Assembly: GCA_020631735.1 (NCBI GenBank)
Contig: CM036221.1
Coordinates: forward strand, 17,403,381 to 17,467,380
Reading direction: 5' to 3'
Length of the DNA stretch: 64,000 nucleotides
DNA from: Saccharum officinarum
Taxonomy: Eukaryota > Streptophyta > Magnoliopsida > Poales > Poaceae
The notes beneath the pieces are model-generated. The model was not told where the DNA came from. It worked only from the letters and a program-made list of their open reading frames with translations, and made no database searches. A program made the position numbers and the translations under genes. Of this stretch, positions 33,951 to 46,741 are shown in pieces. The number at the start of each line of letters is the position of its first letter. Within the stretch, counting starts at the first letter, position 1.

Positions 33951-34384
33951 AGTCTGCTGCAATGGAGGAGAACATAGGGGAATGTGATTGCGACCACACA
34001 AAAACACGGTGCCAGACCTAAAATCTTTCCCTCTCTGCTCGTATCCATGCATGTGATGGCCGGTTATTGTCGGGCTTCCCAACAATGACATGCATCGATT
34101 CAAGGTATAGGCATGTTCACATGTCACACGATGGTCACATGAGCTTCACCCTCAATCAACCGCACATATATAAAGAAATTGTGATGAATATGGTCAGGTA
34201 GGCCAAACCTAATTATCATCAGTAAAGCAGAGTCTAAACTTTTTATTTTGATAAGTCGACGGAAGGGGAGAGAATCCTCCACCTGGCCATTTCTATTCAT
34301 TCATTGGCCTCCCAAGGCCTGATAAATCAAGGTACATTTGGTTTTGCGCAGGGCGCTTACAACTTGAATAGATGCACATAAAGT

Positions 34385-34600
34385 CTACATTGCGTTAGCT
34401 AGAACTTGGCACCAAGAGGACGCAATCTCTTTGTCTGCTTTGGGCAGTCTTGCCCCCCACAGGAACGCTTCTGCTTTGCAAGCGGCCAGTATTCCGGCCA
34501 AAGTCATGTGATCTGTTCTGAAGATTCTGTTGTTACGCCATTTCCAGATGTGCCAGCAGCACAACAGTATGAGGGTCTCAAAGTGGCGAGCAGGGATGTA
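34385..34600 (-). pseudogene. LINE (L1-type) ORF2 C-terminal remnant
   Basis: On the minus strand an open stretch of about 60 codons reads CCWHIWKWRNNRIFRTD..., then GILAACKAEAFLWGARL and ends SSWCQVLANAM-stop at 34387-34385. The W-IWK-RN-FR block and the following A...WR/GARL pattern are typical of the C-terminus of plant LINE ORF2. The upstream RT is missing; non-coding LINE 3' sequence probably continues left to about 34230. Confidence 0.6.
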
Positions 34601-34679
34601 GCAGAGTCTAAACTGACCTCCCCACTTCTCAAGATCATTTCAACTTCTTGTCAAAGATATGTGTAGTCATATTGGTTTA

Positions 34680-37430
34680 TTATAAAAATAGAGTTCTGCT
34701 AATTAATTATATTGTCAATATAGAAATACAAAACACTTCGGCAAGACTATACAAATTTGTCTAGACTAACAGTTTATTAAACTACATGCCATGTATATAT
34801 TAATAAAATTTAAAAGAATATGTTAGTTTCATTCAAATATGAGTCGTTATTAAGGAAATATTTGCCATGATTGTTTAAACATAACACATACATTCATTGC
34901 TGATGCATGCATGTATAGTGAGTCTATATGATGGAACTACATTAGGTTTACTTTAATCATTCTTAACATATTAATATTATTAGAACATGGTAATTAGAAT
35001 GTGTGTGTGCACATAATCCATTGTTATATAAACATTTTTCTAATATCAAATGTTAGTAATACAGATGTAGACTTTAGAGGATATTTAGTTTCTTTAGTAT
35101 TTAGATGCAAATTAAAGGGTTACCTAGATTATCTATCATAATGGTAGCTAGATAATTAGATAGAAACTTAGAGTTACTTTAGATTGTCTATCAGACATTT
35201 TATAGGTGGTAATTCCTATACCAATTTATAAGTTCCTTTATGTTGTTTTCTATAACTGCTAAGGTAAGTAATTATTTAGCAATAAAGAGAATAGATCCAA
35301 TGGCTGTTATTGTCAAATATGATTAGTGCCAGTGGCTATCAAACTGAAGGCCCGACCTTTTCTTATTTTTGTGAGAATTTCTGTGGGTTATCCTTTTTTC
35401 TCACAAATCTCTAAGTATTAGCATAGAGACTTTCTTAGGACTACTTAGAAGTCCTAGGCATTAATTTTTTTATATCATGATATATATTTAATTGAAACCT
35501 AAGCTTAAATCATATAAGCTCTTGTTGCATTCCTTCTGTTCATGAATATATATTTTAGGTTCCAACTTTTGACTTTATTAATTGTTATATTTTTTATGCA
35601 CATGTTATTTTAAAACTCTAATGCTTGTATCTTTTATTCAAAATTTTAGTCTTTATTATATAAAAAAATATCCTATGTCCTAGCATAAACAATTGTTAGT
35701 CTACACCATATCGTGGCACTTAATATGTTGAATTTGCTATATTGAAGATTTATATGTGTAGTAATATTGTTTTACAAAAACAAAAATGTTAATAAAATTA
35801 AATTACTAGTACTGATATGATTCGATCAAAATATAATAACATTTAAATAACAACTTACAAAAAATATTGTCATGGAGTATTGATATAATTAAAGCAAATT
35901 GCAAGTATCATTGATATGTGGCATGTTAAGGGAACTTTTTTCACACAATAAAATATTAAAATAAATATTGATCCCAACGTGTATGCATGTTGGTCGACAT
36001 GGTGTCACACATAGCATCATGCTTAGTTTTGTTTTAGTGATAGAAGTGTGTTATTTAGGAACATATAAAACATACTTTATCGTAATTGCTTAGGTTAGTA
36101 CTTATATGCTAATTTTGAGGGATATTTAATTTTATCTTTTATCATGAATAATTGAGATGTAAATTAAAGGTGGTACTTTATATTATATTTCGCACTGATG
36201 TATGTGGTTCCTTTTACATGCAAATCTAGGGGTTATATTGCATTACGTTTCATAAAGGTCGTGGCTGGTAATTTTGTGTGTTATTTTAAATAAGCTTTGG
36301 GTAATTTCAATACAAATCTGAGGGACTATTTTAATTATCTTTCGCAATGATAGGGTGGGTAATTTAGGTGCAAATTTAGGGACTATTATATATATATTTT
36401 TCTTATACCAAAGGTGAGTGATATTTTTATAAAACATGATAGATCTAACAACTACTATTAGAGATGATGATTAGAGTCTACCCAATTAAAGACAGATGTT
36501 TCTAATTATTATAAGAATTTTTAGAATCTATCTTTTTTCTCATGCATCTCATAAAAATTAACATGAAAACTCCCTTAGAGGCTCTAATTAGTAATGTCAG
36601 TCTCAATAGGAGTTTCATTTGAATTTCATTTGCATTTAATAGACTGTCACATAGACATTTTTAATGACATGACAACGCTTTTAAGAAGAAAGAAGAAGTA
36701 AGTGTATTAGCGTAATTTACCAACTCTCTATGAGTCATAAAATTATATATCTATGAAACCATAGAATGAAACTTTCTATTAAAAGTTGGTTATGTTTTAT
36801 TTCATTCTGTATGATATTACAGTCTTGAAAACGATTCATGAACCTTCGTCTCACCGAAACTGGTCTAATAACACTATAAGATAAGATCATTTTAATCCAT
36901 ATAGGCACACAAGTAAAAAAAACATAACTGACTGAACCCACGTGCATCGGGCAGATTGAATAATCATACTTGTACATACATGGACCACCGGCACTCATAT
37001 ATCCATATCCTAGCACCAACTTTTTCTCTGGTAGTGTAGCTTCTCGTGCCGTCACGTGACTCGCTCCAACTTCAATTCCAGAGACGACTCAAGTTCATTA
37101 AGCAGCTGAAATTAATTAGAAATATACTTCTACCGTTCTAAATTATATTTTACTTAGCTTTTGTCTATGTTGATTTTTTAACTTTGACGTAACTTATACA
37201 AAGATACACCAGCACTTGCTTAGAACATTAAATTAGTTTCTTTAATTAGATTCTCTACAGAATATATAGATTTTGGCGAACCATATTTGAACTTTGATGT
37301 GTTTGGTATATTTTTCTAATAATTTGTTGGTCAACACTAATTTTTTGACTTAGAATAAAACTAGAATTGTACTAATAAAATTTGAAGCGGACAGATTAGC
37401 CTGTCATTGTCACCGGCCATGCAGGCAAGC
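34680..37430. other. AT-rich intergenic region
   Basis: About 2.7 kb of A/T-rich DNA with no ORF above about 100 codons that looks real. Loosely similar phrases recur (GGTAATTTAGGTGCAAATTTAGG, TAGATTATCTATCATAATGG and relatives at 35100-36420), suggesting old degenerate repeats. I see no gene. Confidence 0.5.
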
Positions 37431-37444
37431 GTAGTGAGTGGCTA

Positions 37445-37700
37445 CACTCCATCTCTAGTCGGCACACCAAACCACGCAAGCCATGCATATGGGGGCCGGC
37501 GTCGTCCAAACCAACCAACCAACCAAACGACGATCCCACTTGGACTTGCACGGACCGTACGGTAGTTTGGGCCTACGGTATCATCAGTGCAGCAGGCCGC
37601 GGGCCCGCTGGCCCCGGCCGAACGCCGGCGAGCATGCCACGGTGGACCCGGTCGATGATGAACTCGGCGGTCGACGTCCGGTAGGTGGTCGTCATCGCCG
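37445..37700. repeat. GC-rich segment, copy 1 of a dispersed duplication
   Basis: Shares TAGTCGGCACACCA, AACCAACCAACCAA, GATCCCAC, CTTGCACGG and CCGTACGGT in the same order with 41820-42070. Similarity fades toward the right. The 208-codon minus ORF through it is a base-composition artefact in my view. Confidence 0.6.
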
Positions 37701-38439
37701 TCGCTAGGGCGCACCGGCACCGTCGTGGACGCCACGTTCTCGACCTGTAGACCGTGCCGTGACATCGGTGGTGCTGCCGGTACGGTGATGGCTCCTACGA
37801 TGGCCCGTGCGCGGTGCTCCTGCTTCTCTTCTCTCTCTATCTCCGGCGTTGTCTTCGCCGCTGTCGCCGTGAGGCCAAGGAAACCCATCACGGCGGCGGC
37901 GCACGCTTTCTCCCCATGTCGACCGTGTGTGCTATAGTTAAGCATCTGTGACAGGTTTTTTCTTTTCGATAACCATATGCCACAGGCGCCTGACCCATGA
38001 CTCTCGTCCGGATGCGTGTCCACAGAAGCGGGCCCCATCTCTCTCAGAAAAAAAAAATCCCTAGTCACTCATCTGCTTATCCACCCAGCGTCCGTCGCAG
38101 CGTGTCCGCTCATCCATCCGCACCCCTTCTCCCATCGTGTGCTCTTCGGTTGTCGTGCCCTTCCCCCCAACGCCTGCGCCCCATCGCCGGTCGCACCGCA
38201 CGCCCATCTCAGTCACCTGTACTGCTTGCTCCCTCGGCATGCAACCGTCCCCTATCGTCGTCGCGCGTCGCTGACCCTACCATGACCGTTGAAGCGCACG
38301 TGCTGTTGTGCCTCAGGTCTTCCCCGGCTGAGCCAAGGGCACCCATGAGCATGGCAAGTGCTGGTGGTGCTCGCGCGCTGTGGCTCGCCGCTGGCTCCCA
38401 CCCGACGGCCGGAGTTGGCCGGCCTGACCTACCCCTCCC

Positions 38440-38740
38440 CTATGTTGCATAAGTATGTTTCAAGTGTTTCAGATGTTTCCAATGTATGTTGCAATAGTTT
38501 CATCTTGATGTTGCAAAAGTAGATCGGTGGATGTTGCACATATTACATATATATATTCCAAGTGTTTCAGAGGCATGTTGCAAGAGTTTATTCAAAATGT
38601 TTTATCTGTTTATATACGTATGTTGCAATCGGTTTTATCTGGATGTTGCATATGTTTAACACGTATATTGTAATAGTATGTTTCTAATGTTTCAGTTATT
38701 TCTTATGTTGTAGGAAGGGGTTTTCCTATTGCAAGTTATA
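38440..38740. repeat. Degenerate ATGTTGCAA/TGTTTCA repeat tract
   Basis: Variants of TATGTTGCAA and GTGTTTCAGATGTTTC recur about every 25-45 bp. The tract follows a GC-rich, CT-rich stretch (38050-38440) and recalls a transposon-associated dispersed grass repeat. Confidence 0.45.
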
Positions 38741-39149
38741 AGTATTTTATTGGGCGCTAGCCACTCCGTTTTCTTTTTGATGACAGCCGACTGGTTGTGG
38801 TGGCTAGGTAGGCAGGCCGAACTCATGCATTGGTCTGGTCTGGTCGTGCGTACCAATAGATGTATGTATGCATGACCGTACGTGTACTTTGTGAGATGCT
38901 GCATCTATGCATGCTAGCTAATGATTTATCGAGTATGAACAGCTAGCACTGTTTTCTTTTTGCTGCGTCGTCCTGCCTGTCAAGAACATGCACATGTGGG
39001 AGAGCAACTAACTTTTGCAATCATTATTATGTTTATTTGTTGCTCGGGGAAAGCGGCGCAACGTACGCGCGCTAACCGATCTAGCATACGCGCGGACGCG
39101 CCAAACGATTCTCTTGACGGATCGGCCGGAGAGAGCAGTGGTCCTGTCA

Positions 39150-39437
39150 CATCGAATATTTGACGTCAATTAGAAGTACTAAATATGAGGCAATTGTAAA
39201 ACTAATTACATAACCCGTGACTTATTTACGAGACAAATGTATTAAGCCATGATTACCATATGTTACTGTAGCATCACATTAGCTAATCATGGACCGATTA
39301 GACTTAATAGATTCGTCTCGCGAATTAGTCATGGCTTATGCAATTAGTTTTGTAATTTATTTACATTTAATACTCCTAATTACTATGAAACATCTGATGT
39401 AACAGGGACTAAAGTTTAGTCCGTGGGAACCAACCAC
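39150..39437. mobile_element. MITE-like element related to the grass PIF/Harbinger group
   Basis: Contains AATAGATTCGTCTCGCGAATTAG, TGCAATTAGTTTTGTAATTT and TACATTTAATACTCC, the internal phrases of this MITE group, and ends GGGACTAAAGTTTAGTCC. The left end is unclear. Confidence 0.5.
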
Positions 39438-40009
39438 CCCTGTGTGTCCAATGATAGACGAGACCATGCCTTGAACAGCCTAAAAATATAATATCGAAAT
39501 TAATTGAAGTACATTTATGCAGTGCATTATTGGCAAGCTCTCTGCCTGCCTACAAACTAATAAACTTAATTAGTTGGAGTATAAATTGATATAAATTAAT
39601 CTTAGAAACATGCCATGATGAAGTCTTAGATAATGTTCATTCTCTGGTATGATTACCACTTCCTCGCCTGTGATTGCTTGATCGGTTATTAACATTTCAT
39701 AAGCTTACAATATTTGGGGCCGGGAAATAAAGGAACCGTATATACCCGACATGTACAGGGATGTCGCACATGGGAACTACTGATGATAAAAACAGTGGGA
39801 CATGTGGCTGTGGCAGCCACAAGCTTATGATCGGCACTCTCCTCCGGAGCAACTTAATAATGGTGTAGGAAATTAAATAGGGTAAAAGAGTTTGTTTGAA
39901 AAAAGATGTCTACTACAAAGATGTAGATCTCTTCTAAATGTACAACTTTGATATTAAATTTGCCTTCATATGACTTCTTCTGAAAAAGTTATGAAATTTA
40001 CTGTATTAC

Positions 40010-40202
40010 ACCTATTTTTAGATACGACTCTATTCTAGCTGCCTCTAAACATCAGAGGTTTATGATTGTAAATTTTAGTCGCCTCTAAATATCTGTTTTT
40101 AGAGATGGGTCAGCTCGGGAACCATTTTTAGAGACGGATTTTGAATGACCTGCCTCTATTAAAAAAATGCAAGATCCGTTGCTAAAAATTATCTGTGTAG
40201 TG
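40010..40202. mobile_element. CACTA (En/Spm) element terminus
   Basis: The plus strand ends CTGTGTAGTG, the complement of CACTACACAG. Immediately inside are repeated GCCTCTAAA / TTTAGAGAYGG subterminal motifs in both orientations (40025-40190). The opposite terminus was not found; the body may extend left to about 39880. Confidence 0.6.
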
Positions 40203-41290
40203 AATGAAATTAGCAGGCTTGCAAGAAATAGTATCCTAACTAGCCACGTCCATATATACATCCATGAAAAAGACTAAAAAACCACTAATTAATTAAATAC
40301 TAGGTACAGACCCAGAGAGGCGAAATGGGCCAGATTTTTCTTCACACATTGGATGGATATATGGCGCCTTCGCGTTTTCTCTTTTCCTGCACGCAAGCAT
40401 TGTGACGTGCCATGCATCATCTGGCTCACTGCCCCTGGGGTTTGAGACTGGAACTGCCAAACCCTTCAACTAGTGTCAATGCGTCCATTTCGTCCTCGTC
40501 CTTGCAATCTCCAAGTCCCTCATGGCCAACACTTGATCGACTTTGTCTGAGATCTTATCCCTCCTTGACTTGGATCAATGTCGTCTTCATCCCTTTTGTA
40601 CACCCTCTTGTCATCCTTATATGCTTGAGGTGAATTACCCATGCTTTTATAAGCCTTGGTCCCTTGTTCCAATCCCTCTTGTCTTTCTTCGCTGCCCATG
40701 GTATATCACCGTGAACCTTGCTTGACCTTATATTAGCTTTACAGTCACCATCAAGGCATCAACCACCAATTCTCTCCACCGCCTTCACACATACACAACC
40801 ACGAGAAATTTATACCCCGCTACATCGTCTTTGGTTCATCCTAAGAAAGAACAACTCAACCACAAGAACTCACCAAACTTGACAACCGCTCATCATACAT
40901 GATGACAAGGGCACATTTCAACCTCTTGTCATCTCATTATCCTTTTAATTCATATTCACACGAGTAAATTAACTCACTGAATCTGTATATCAGGCTAATC
41001 AAGTAAAATACAGACTTGTACAAACATTGTCCACCGGAACTCAACCTAGCTTCGTGGTAGACCTAATCAAACATTCGTCGGGTTTGGGCCAGGCTAGAAA
41101 AACCTTGGCCAGACCTAGCTAGCCCGATCCGAGGACAACATTTAAATTTAATTAAAATTTTAAATGTTTGATTAAAAGTAAAACTAAAATGGACTATAGT
41201 TTGGAACGCACAGTAGCACATGAAAAAAATCTGTCGTAGTAGGTGGCCATGCATGTGGTAGCTACAGTGTGTCGGCAGTGGACCAGTGGC

Positions 41291-41810
41291 TAGGGATAAA
41301 ACGGATGGAAACGGACGGAAAAAACTTTATTTCTACTTTCGTCTCTATATTTTTTGCGAAAACGGGAGCAGGTTCAAAAAATACGGGTTCAAAAACAGAA
41401 TCGGAATATGCGGACATACGAAAACGGACAAATACAGATGGGGAGCGGAAAATTAAATTAAGATCACGTAATCTAATATTCTCAAAGTATACGTATATAA
41501 AGTCATGTAATAATATATGACAAGTTTAATATTCATTTACATGCTATGTACGTGAACATAACATGCATATTTGGTAATTCGTAGTTATATTAACATAACA
41601 TAAGGACATGTAATTGTTGAACATGTTGAGCATAAATTGAAAGCGGGATAAAAAACAGGATAAATACGGATTACTCGGAAACGAACGGAAAACATCATTT
41701 TCTACTTCCGCAAATACGAAAACGGAATCTCGCAAATACGAAAACGAACGAAAAAATATAGAAAACGAAATAGGACGGTACGAGAAAAATTCCGTCCATT
41801 TTCATCCCTA
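41291..41810. mobile_element. Non-autonomous DNA transposon with TAGGGATRAAAAYGG ends
   Basis: 520 bp beginning TAGGGATAAAACGGATGG and ending CCATTTTCATCCCTA, which are imperfect inverted repeats. The interior has many GAAAACGGA/TACGAAAACG motifs. TA flanks both cores, but no longer target duplication is convincing, so the superfamily is open. Confidence 0.55.
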
Positions 41811-41819
41811 CGGCGTAGC

Positions 41820-42125
41820 TACTCCAGTACTCCATCTGTAGTCGGCACACCAGATCACCATGCATGGGGGCAACGTCCAAAGCCAACCAACCAAGCGGCG
41901 ATCCCACCTCCACTTGCACGGCCCGTACGGTGGCGGGTGCGTGGCCTGGGCCACGATATCATCATCACAGCGCCGCGCCCGTGGACGTCGCGCACCGCGC
42001 ACGTGGCCCGCGCGCCGGCAACGGCAAGCACGCCGCAGTGGGCCCGATCCATGAACTAGGACGCCTGGCGGTAGCCGACGTAGCCACAGGCCCACAGTGG
42101 TCGTCGTCGTCGTCGTCCTCGGTAA
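41820..42125. repeat. GC-rich segment, copy 2 of a dispersed duplication
   Basis: Counterpart of 37445-37700. It ends with a (GTC)n run near 42100 and a T run at 42140. It contains no convincing gene. Confidence 0.6.
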
Positions 42126-42404
42126 TGCGCACTAGTATTCTTTTTTTTTTTTGCTAAAAAAATAGTTTCTTTTTCCTCATAAAAAAGATAGAGAGCCATT
42201 TTATTATTGTTCAGAAGTGAAGTTGTAATCGTAAGCAATAATATGTGCTCTACGTAAGCCAAGAACTAGAGCGCCACATAGCTAAAGTAACTTGTTCTCT
42301 TCGGCGCGAGCTCATGGGCTATACTGTTATCTTCTCCCTCTGCTCAGATAAACATTTCAGTAAACTTCAATGACGACCATGTTCCATGTCACGTCCATAG
42401 TAAT

Positions 42405-42504
42405 NNNNNNNNNNNNNNNNNNNNNNNNNNNNNNNNNNNNNNNNNNNNNNNNNNNNNNNNNNNNNNNNNNNNNNNNNNNNNNNNNNNNNNNNNNNNNNNN
42501 NNNN
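42405..42504. other. Assembly gap (100 N)
   Basis: Exactly 100 N, the usual placeholder for an unsized gap. It falls inside a copia element, so pol and the second LTR may be hidden or collapsed here. Confidence 0.98.
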
Positions 42505-43710
42505 TCGTTCACCCTTGGCCATAAGCATAGTGAGTAGGGACGATGATGTGAAGGAGCGGTGAAGGTGTGATGAAGATGTTGGTGAAGATGATGGCCCCAT
42601 CACAAATGCGGCAACCTTCTCATCATCGCTCTCATCTTCGGAGACTCACAAGATGATTCAATGTCGGTGAGCCAATCACCAACAATGTATGCCTTTCCTC
42701 CCTTCTTCTTCTTGTGGAACTCCTTCTTCTTGCCATCCTTCTTCTTGTATGCTTGTTCTTCTCTTCTCTTCTTCTTCATCACTTGAATCATTTTTCTTGC
42801 CCTTGTTCTTGTTCTTGTACTTGTCTTTTGTGTCTAGGGCATTGATGAGCTAGGTGGCCAAGTTCACCACAATGTAGCAATCCATCTCGAGATTGGCTTT
42901 CTCTTGCTACTGTGAAGAATTCTTCTTCTTTCCATCAAACTTGATGCCACTCTTGTTGAGCTTCTTTAGCATCTGGTGGTCTTTCTCACCATGAGTGCAA
43001 GTGATTCATCATCAACATCACTTTCACTTGAGCTTTCTTGCACCATCATGCTTGCCCTTCTTCTTCTTCTTGTCATGACTAGCTTTGAAGCCAAGTCTTT
43101 CTTCTTGGAAGATGATGAGCCCTCTTCCGGAGTGATATGCATGTACATCTCATGAGCATTGATTTTCCCTAATACTTGAGTCGTGTTGCGTGGAAAATCA
43201 CTTTGTGAAGCACGTGACAAATGACCATACTTCTCAACGGGAAGCACACTCAAGATCTTCCTTGCAACATCCGATTGGCTCATTTTGTGAGCCCAAGAGC
43301 ATTGAGTCCTCTACAAGAACATTCAAGCGAGTGTACATTCATTAGCACTTTCTTTGAGAAGCATCTCAAAAGAATTAATTTTCTTTAAAGCTATGTGATA
43401 GCGTTCCTCACGCTCACTCTTAGTTCCCTCATGGAGAGCACAAAGATTTTCCCACAATTCATGAGCGTTCTTTGCATTACGCACGCGATTGAAATATCTT
43501 TGCCTAAGCCCCGTAGAGTGCATTTTTGGCCTTTGCATTCCACCGTCGTACTTCTCCTCGTCACCACTTGTTAGCATCCCTTATGAAGCCCTTCGGCTGT
43601 GCTCTAAGGCACCCAACATCTATGGCTTCGAGGTACGCCTCCATACGAATTTTCCAATATGGAAAATCGTCTCCCTCAAAAGTGGGAGGTGGTCCTTCCC
43701 CATTAGACAT
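42505..43710 (-). pseudogene. SIRE-like Ty1/copia gag, broken
   Basis: Minus-strand gag starting at 43710 (MSNGEGPPPTFEGDDFPYWK), continuing with WENLCALHEGTKSEREERYH, SDVARKILSVLPVEKYGH and GKINAHEMYMHITPEEGSSS, and ending in a Lys-rich stretch (KKDGKKKEFHKKKK) typical of SIRE/Maximus-type Gag. Stops and frameshifts divide it into at least three ORFs. The PBS and LTR lie just upstream; the remainder is lost in the gap. Confidence 0.8.
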
Positions 43711-43746
43711 CTTGCTCTAGCGTAAAGCCTAAAATAGAGCAACACG

Positions 43747-43758
43747 GCTCTGATACCA
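43747..43758 (-). other. Primer binding site of the copia element (tRNA-iMet)
   Basis: TGGTATCAGAGC on the minus strand, 2 nt inside the LTR that ends at 43761. Confidence 0.88.
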
Positions 43759-43760
43759 AT

Positions 43761-45338
43761 TGAAAGATCAAGATGCCCAAGAGGGGGTGAATTGCTTTTC
43801 TAAAAATTAAATGCAAGAATTAAATCCTACAAGCCGAATTCACCCCTAGTGTCTACTTGTGTTCCTAGAGAGTCTACCGATACAAAGTTTTGCACCCTAG
43901 TTTCCAATCCTAGTCTAGCATGGCAAGTCTAGGAATGTAAAACAAGCAATGAGTAAATACGAGAAAGTAAATGCTTGAATGTAAAGGGCAAGGAACACAC
44001 GATGTTTTTCCGAGTATCGAGAGTCGCCACTCCCCACTAGTCCTCGGGAGCACCCGCGCAAGGTGTAGCTCCCCCTGATCCGCGCAAGGATCAAGTGCTC
44101 TCTACGGGTTATTCTTTGACACTTCGTCGCGGTGAATCACCCACAACCGCTCACAAGATGAGTTGGGTCATCCACAAGCTCCGCCGGATGATCACCGAAC
44201 TCCCAATCACCACCAAGCCGTCTAGTGATGGCGATCACCAAGAGTAACAAGCTAGAACTCTCACTTGACCACTACAAGCCCAAATGAGAAGTGGATGCAC
44301 ACTTGCTACTCTCTAATCGCTAGTGAGAACTCTCAAGCTTTGATTCTCAAATCTCTATCCTCACTAGGCTCTTGCACTCCCTTGCACTCCAAAGTGTTAT
44401 CAGCTGATCAAATGAGCAAGAGACCTCTAAAAGAGTGGTGGGATGTATTTATACACCCCACAGACAAAACGAACCGTTACCGCTGACTCAGCAAAACACG
44501 AGCTGACCGACGCGCCGGTTGAACTGACCGGACGCGCCGGTCGCTCGTAACGGTCGAAATCCGAAAAACAACTGAGTGACCGAACGCACGGTCAGGGGTG
44601 ACCGGACGCGTCCGATCGTGCAGGGAGCATACTGTACTCGCACCGGACGCGCGATCGCGTCCGATCGGTGATGACCGGACGCGTCCGGTCGTCTCTGGAC
44701 CTTACTGGACTGTGACCGGACGCGCTGATCACACCCAGGTCACGTCCGATCGGGTGTTTCCCTCAAGTGACACGTGTCGACCTCTGACCACCGCGTCCGA
44801 TCCTCGCGAGGACCGCGTCCGGTCGGCAGAGCTGAAACCCTAGCCGCGGAACTGTACTGACGGACGCGTCCGGTCATGTCGAGGACCGCGTCCGGTCATG
44901 GGAAAACGACCCGAAACTCTCCGAAACACGTCACAACTTGAACCAAGTTGCTTCTAACTGAACTTTGAGCTATTCTAGAGCTGCCTAGTGCCAATTTTAA
45001 CTAGTGTGCACCACACCTAAACATAGGACTCGCCTAGGTCAAGCTACCCGCTCATGCCCCCCTTTATAGTACGGCCAAAAGAGAAAAACGAAGATCCTAA
45101 CGACTATTCCAAATGTCTCTCAACACCTCGACATCCGGAGCTAACCGTCCTTAATCTTGACGTCACTCTTTTGAAAACCGAAACAATTTTCATCAAGGGC
45201 ATGAATACCATGGTGCCCAAAGCAGTTAAAACCTCTATGACCTAACTTACCAAAGTTTCTGCAAACCACACGTTAGTCATGGTAATAAAGCGTTGTCATC
45301 AATTGCCGAAACCAAACCTCGGGGCCTAGATGCTTTCA
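43761..45338 (-). repeat. 5' LTR of the SIRE-like copia element
   Basis: 1578 bp, on the plus strand TGAAAGATCAAG...GATGCTTTCA, with TGAAAG/CTTTCA ends. Homologous to the solo LTR at 47105-48859. It contains a run of ACCGGACGCG(TCCGGT) palindromes at about 44500-44900. Confidence 0.85.
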
Positions 45339-45505
45339 CTTCTTCTTGAGAAAGTCCCGTCCCTATGATTATTTGTTTGTCTAGGACTAATGAGTCAAGG
45401 GGTACTTTCTTTGTTTCTTCGACTGCTTGAGCTTTTCTTGTGGCTTCGCATTTTCTGTTTCTTCTTTCTCTTCTTCTTTGATTGTATGAACATTTTTCCG
45501 ACCAT

Positions 45506-45580
45506 GGGTAAGGGTAAGGGAAATGGGTAGGGATAGGGAAGAGGGTAAGGGTAAGAGAAATGGGTAGGGATAGGAAGAGG
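45506..45580 (+). repeat. G-rich 37-bp tandem repeat with G-quadruplex potential
   Basis: Two copies starting at 45506 and 45543 of a GGGTAAGGGTAAGRGAAATG-type unit followed by GGTAGGGATAGG. Runs of three or more G separated by short loops could form a quadruplex on the plus strand. It differs from plant telomere repeat. Confidence 0.6.
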
Positions 45581-45891
45581 TGGGTATGGGATAGGAATAT
45601 AAGACTTCAAAACCCATACCCTTGTTTGGCCCACCCACGGGACTTGAGGATTTACAATTTTAAAAACTAAAAGAAACAGTTCATTCTTTAATATAAACTT
45701 TAATACATGTGAGTTGCAACGTTTAACAAAAAAATTTGTTCAATGTAATAAAAGAAATAATAGGAGAGAAAATGGAAACAGAAAGCGGAAAGACGAACGG
45801 AGGAAAAAGACAGAGAAATAAAGAAACCGGCACGGAGTCCTGAAAAAATCTAAAGAAAAATTTAAAATATTTGGACCATGTGTAAGATGAC

Positions 45892-46050
45892 CTCATTTAA
45901 TTGGCCGGATTAAATTAAATAAATCGTAAGGCCCACAATAAAGTTAGTGCAATATAATATCGCATAGAAAATTGATATCTCATTTAATTGGGCCAGATTA
46001 AATTATTTAAATTTTAGGCCCACGACAAAGTTAGTGCAATAAAGGATTAA
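45892..46050. repeat. Degenerate tandem repeat, about 87-bp period
   Basis: CTCATTTAATTGG...GGCCCAC...AAAGTTAGTGCAATA occurs at about 45892 and again at about 45979 with several differences. Confidence 0.5.
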
Positions 46051-46741
46051 CCCCGTATGAGAAATTCAATTGAGTTTGGCTAAACTTAAATTATGCGGCT
46101 ATTGTGATGTGTGATGTGATATGAAGAGACGACACATGAGTTGTGTAAATAAAATATAAGGTTTTTTGCATCTCTAAACTAAGTGAGTGACAATTGTTAG
46201 ATCTTCTTTATTATTGTACTGTTAGTTAGTTAAGGAGGGGAGACAAAAAAATGGTACTAAAAAAGAGGAGGAAATTTTACCTTTTTATTATTAGGTATAG
46301 ACTAGGAAAACATGACCGTGCGTTGCAACGGACGTACATCTTGTTTGGTCCAATTAAAAGCGGTTTATAGCTCAAAGATTTGACGACGACATCATGCATT
46401 TCAGTCAGTTGTAGCCCGATGGCTGGTGCAGCCTGCTAAAAATTTCCCCTCGAGCTGCCAGCACTCGCCCCTTCCCGTCCGCTACGCTCCCTTAACATCT
46501 GTCGCCGAACTCCCTCCACTTCATCAGCCTGCCAGTCATGCAGATCTGGCATCGAGTGCCTCCATCCATGCAGATCTGACGACCCGGAGGCAAGTGCGTG
46601 GAGCAAAGCACGGGGACGGCTCCCTGGCTCCTGACTCGACGAGCATGTGGATGGGAGGCCGCGCCTGGAGGCACCGCGCGGAGGCTTCCTCTTCCGTAAG
46701 GACGTCGTGTCGTGTCGTGTGCATACTGAATTTCATTTTAT

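Noticed and set aside
37442..38068. 208-codon minus-strand ORF
   Set aside because: Low-complexity Arg/Pro/Ala composition over a duplicated GC-rich segment; the second copy at 41820 does not keep the frame.
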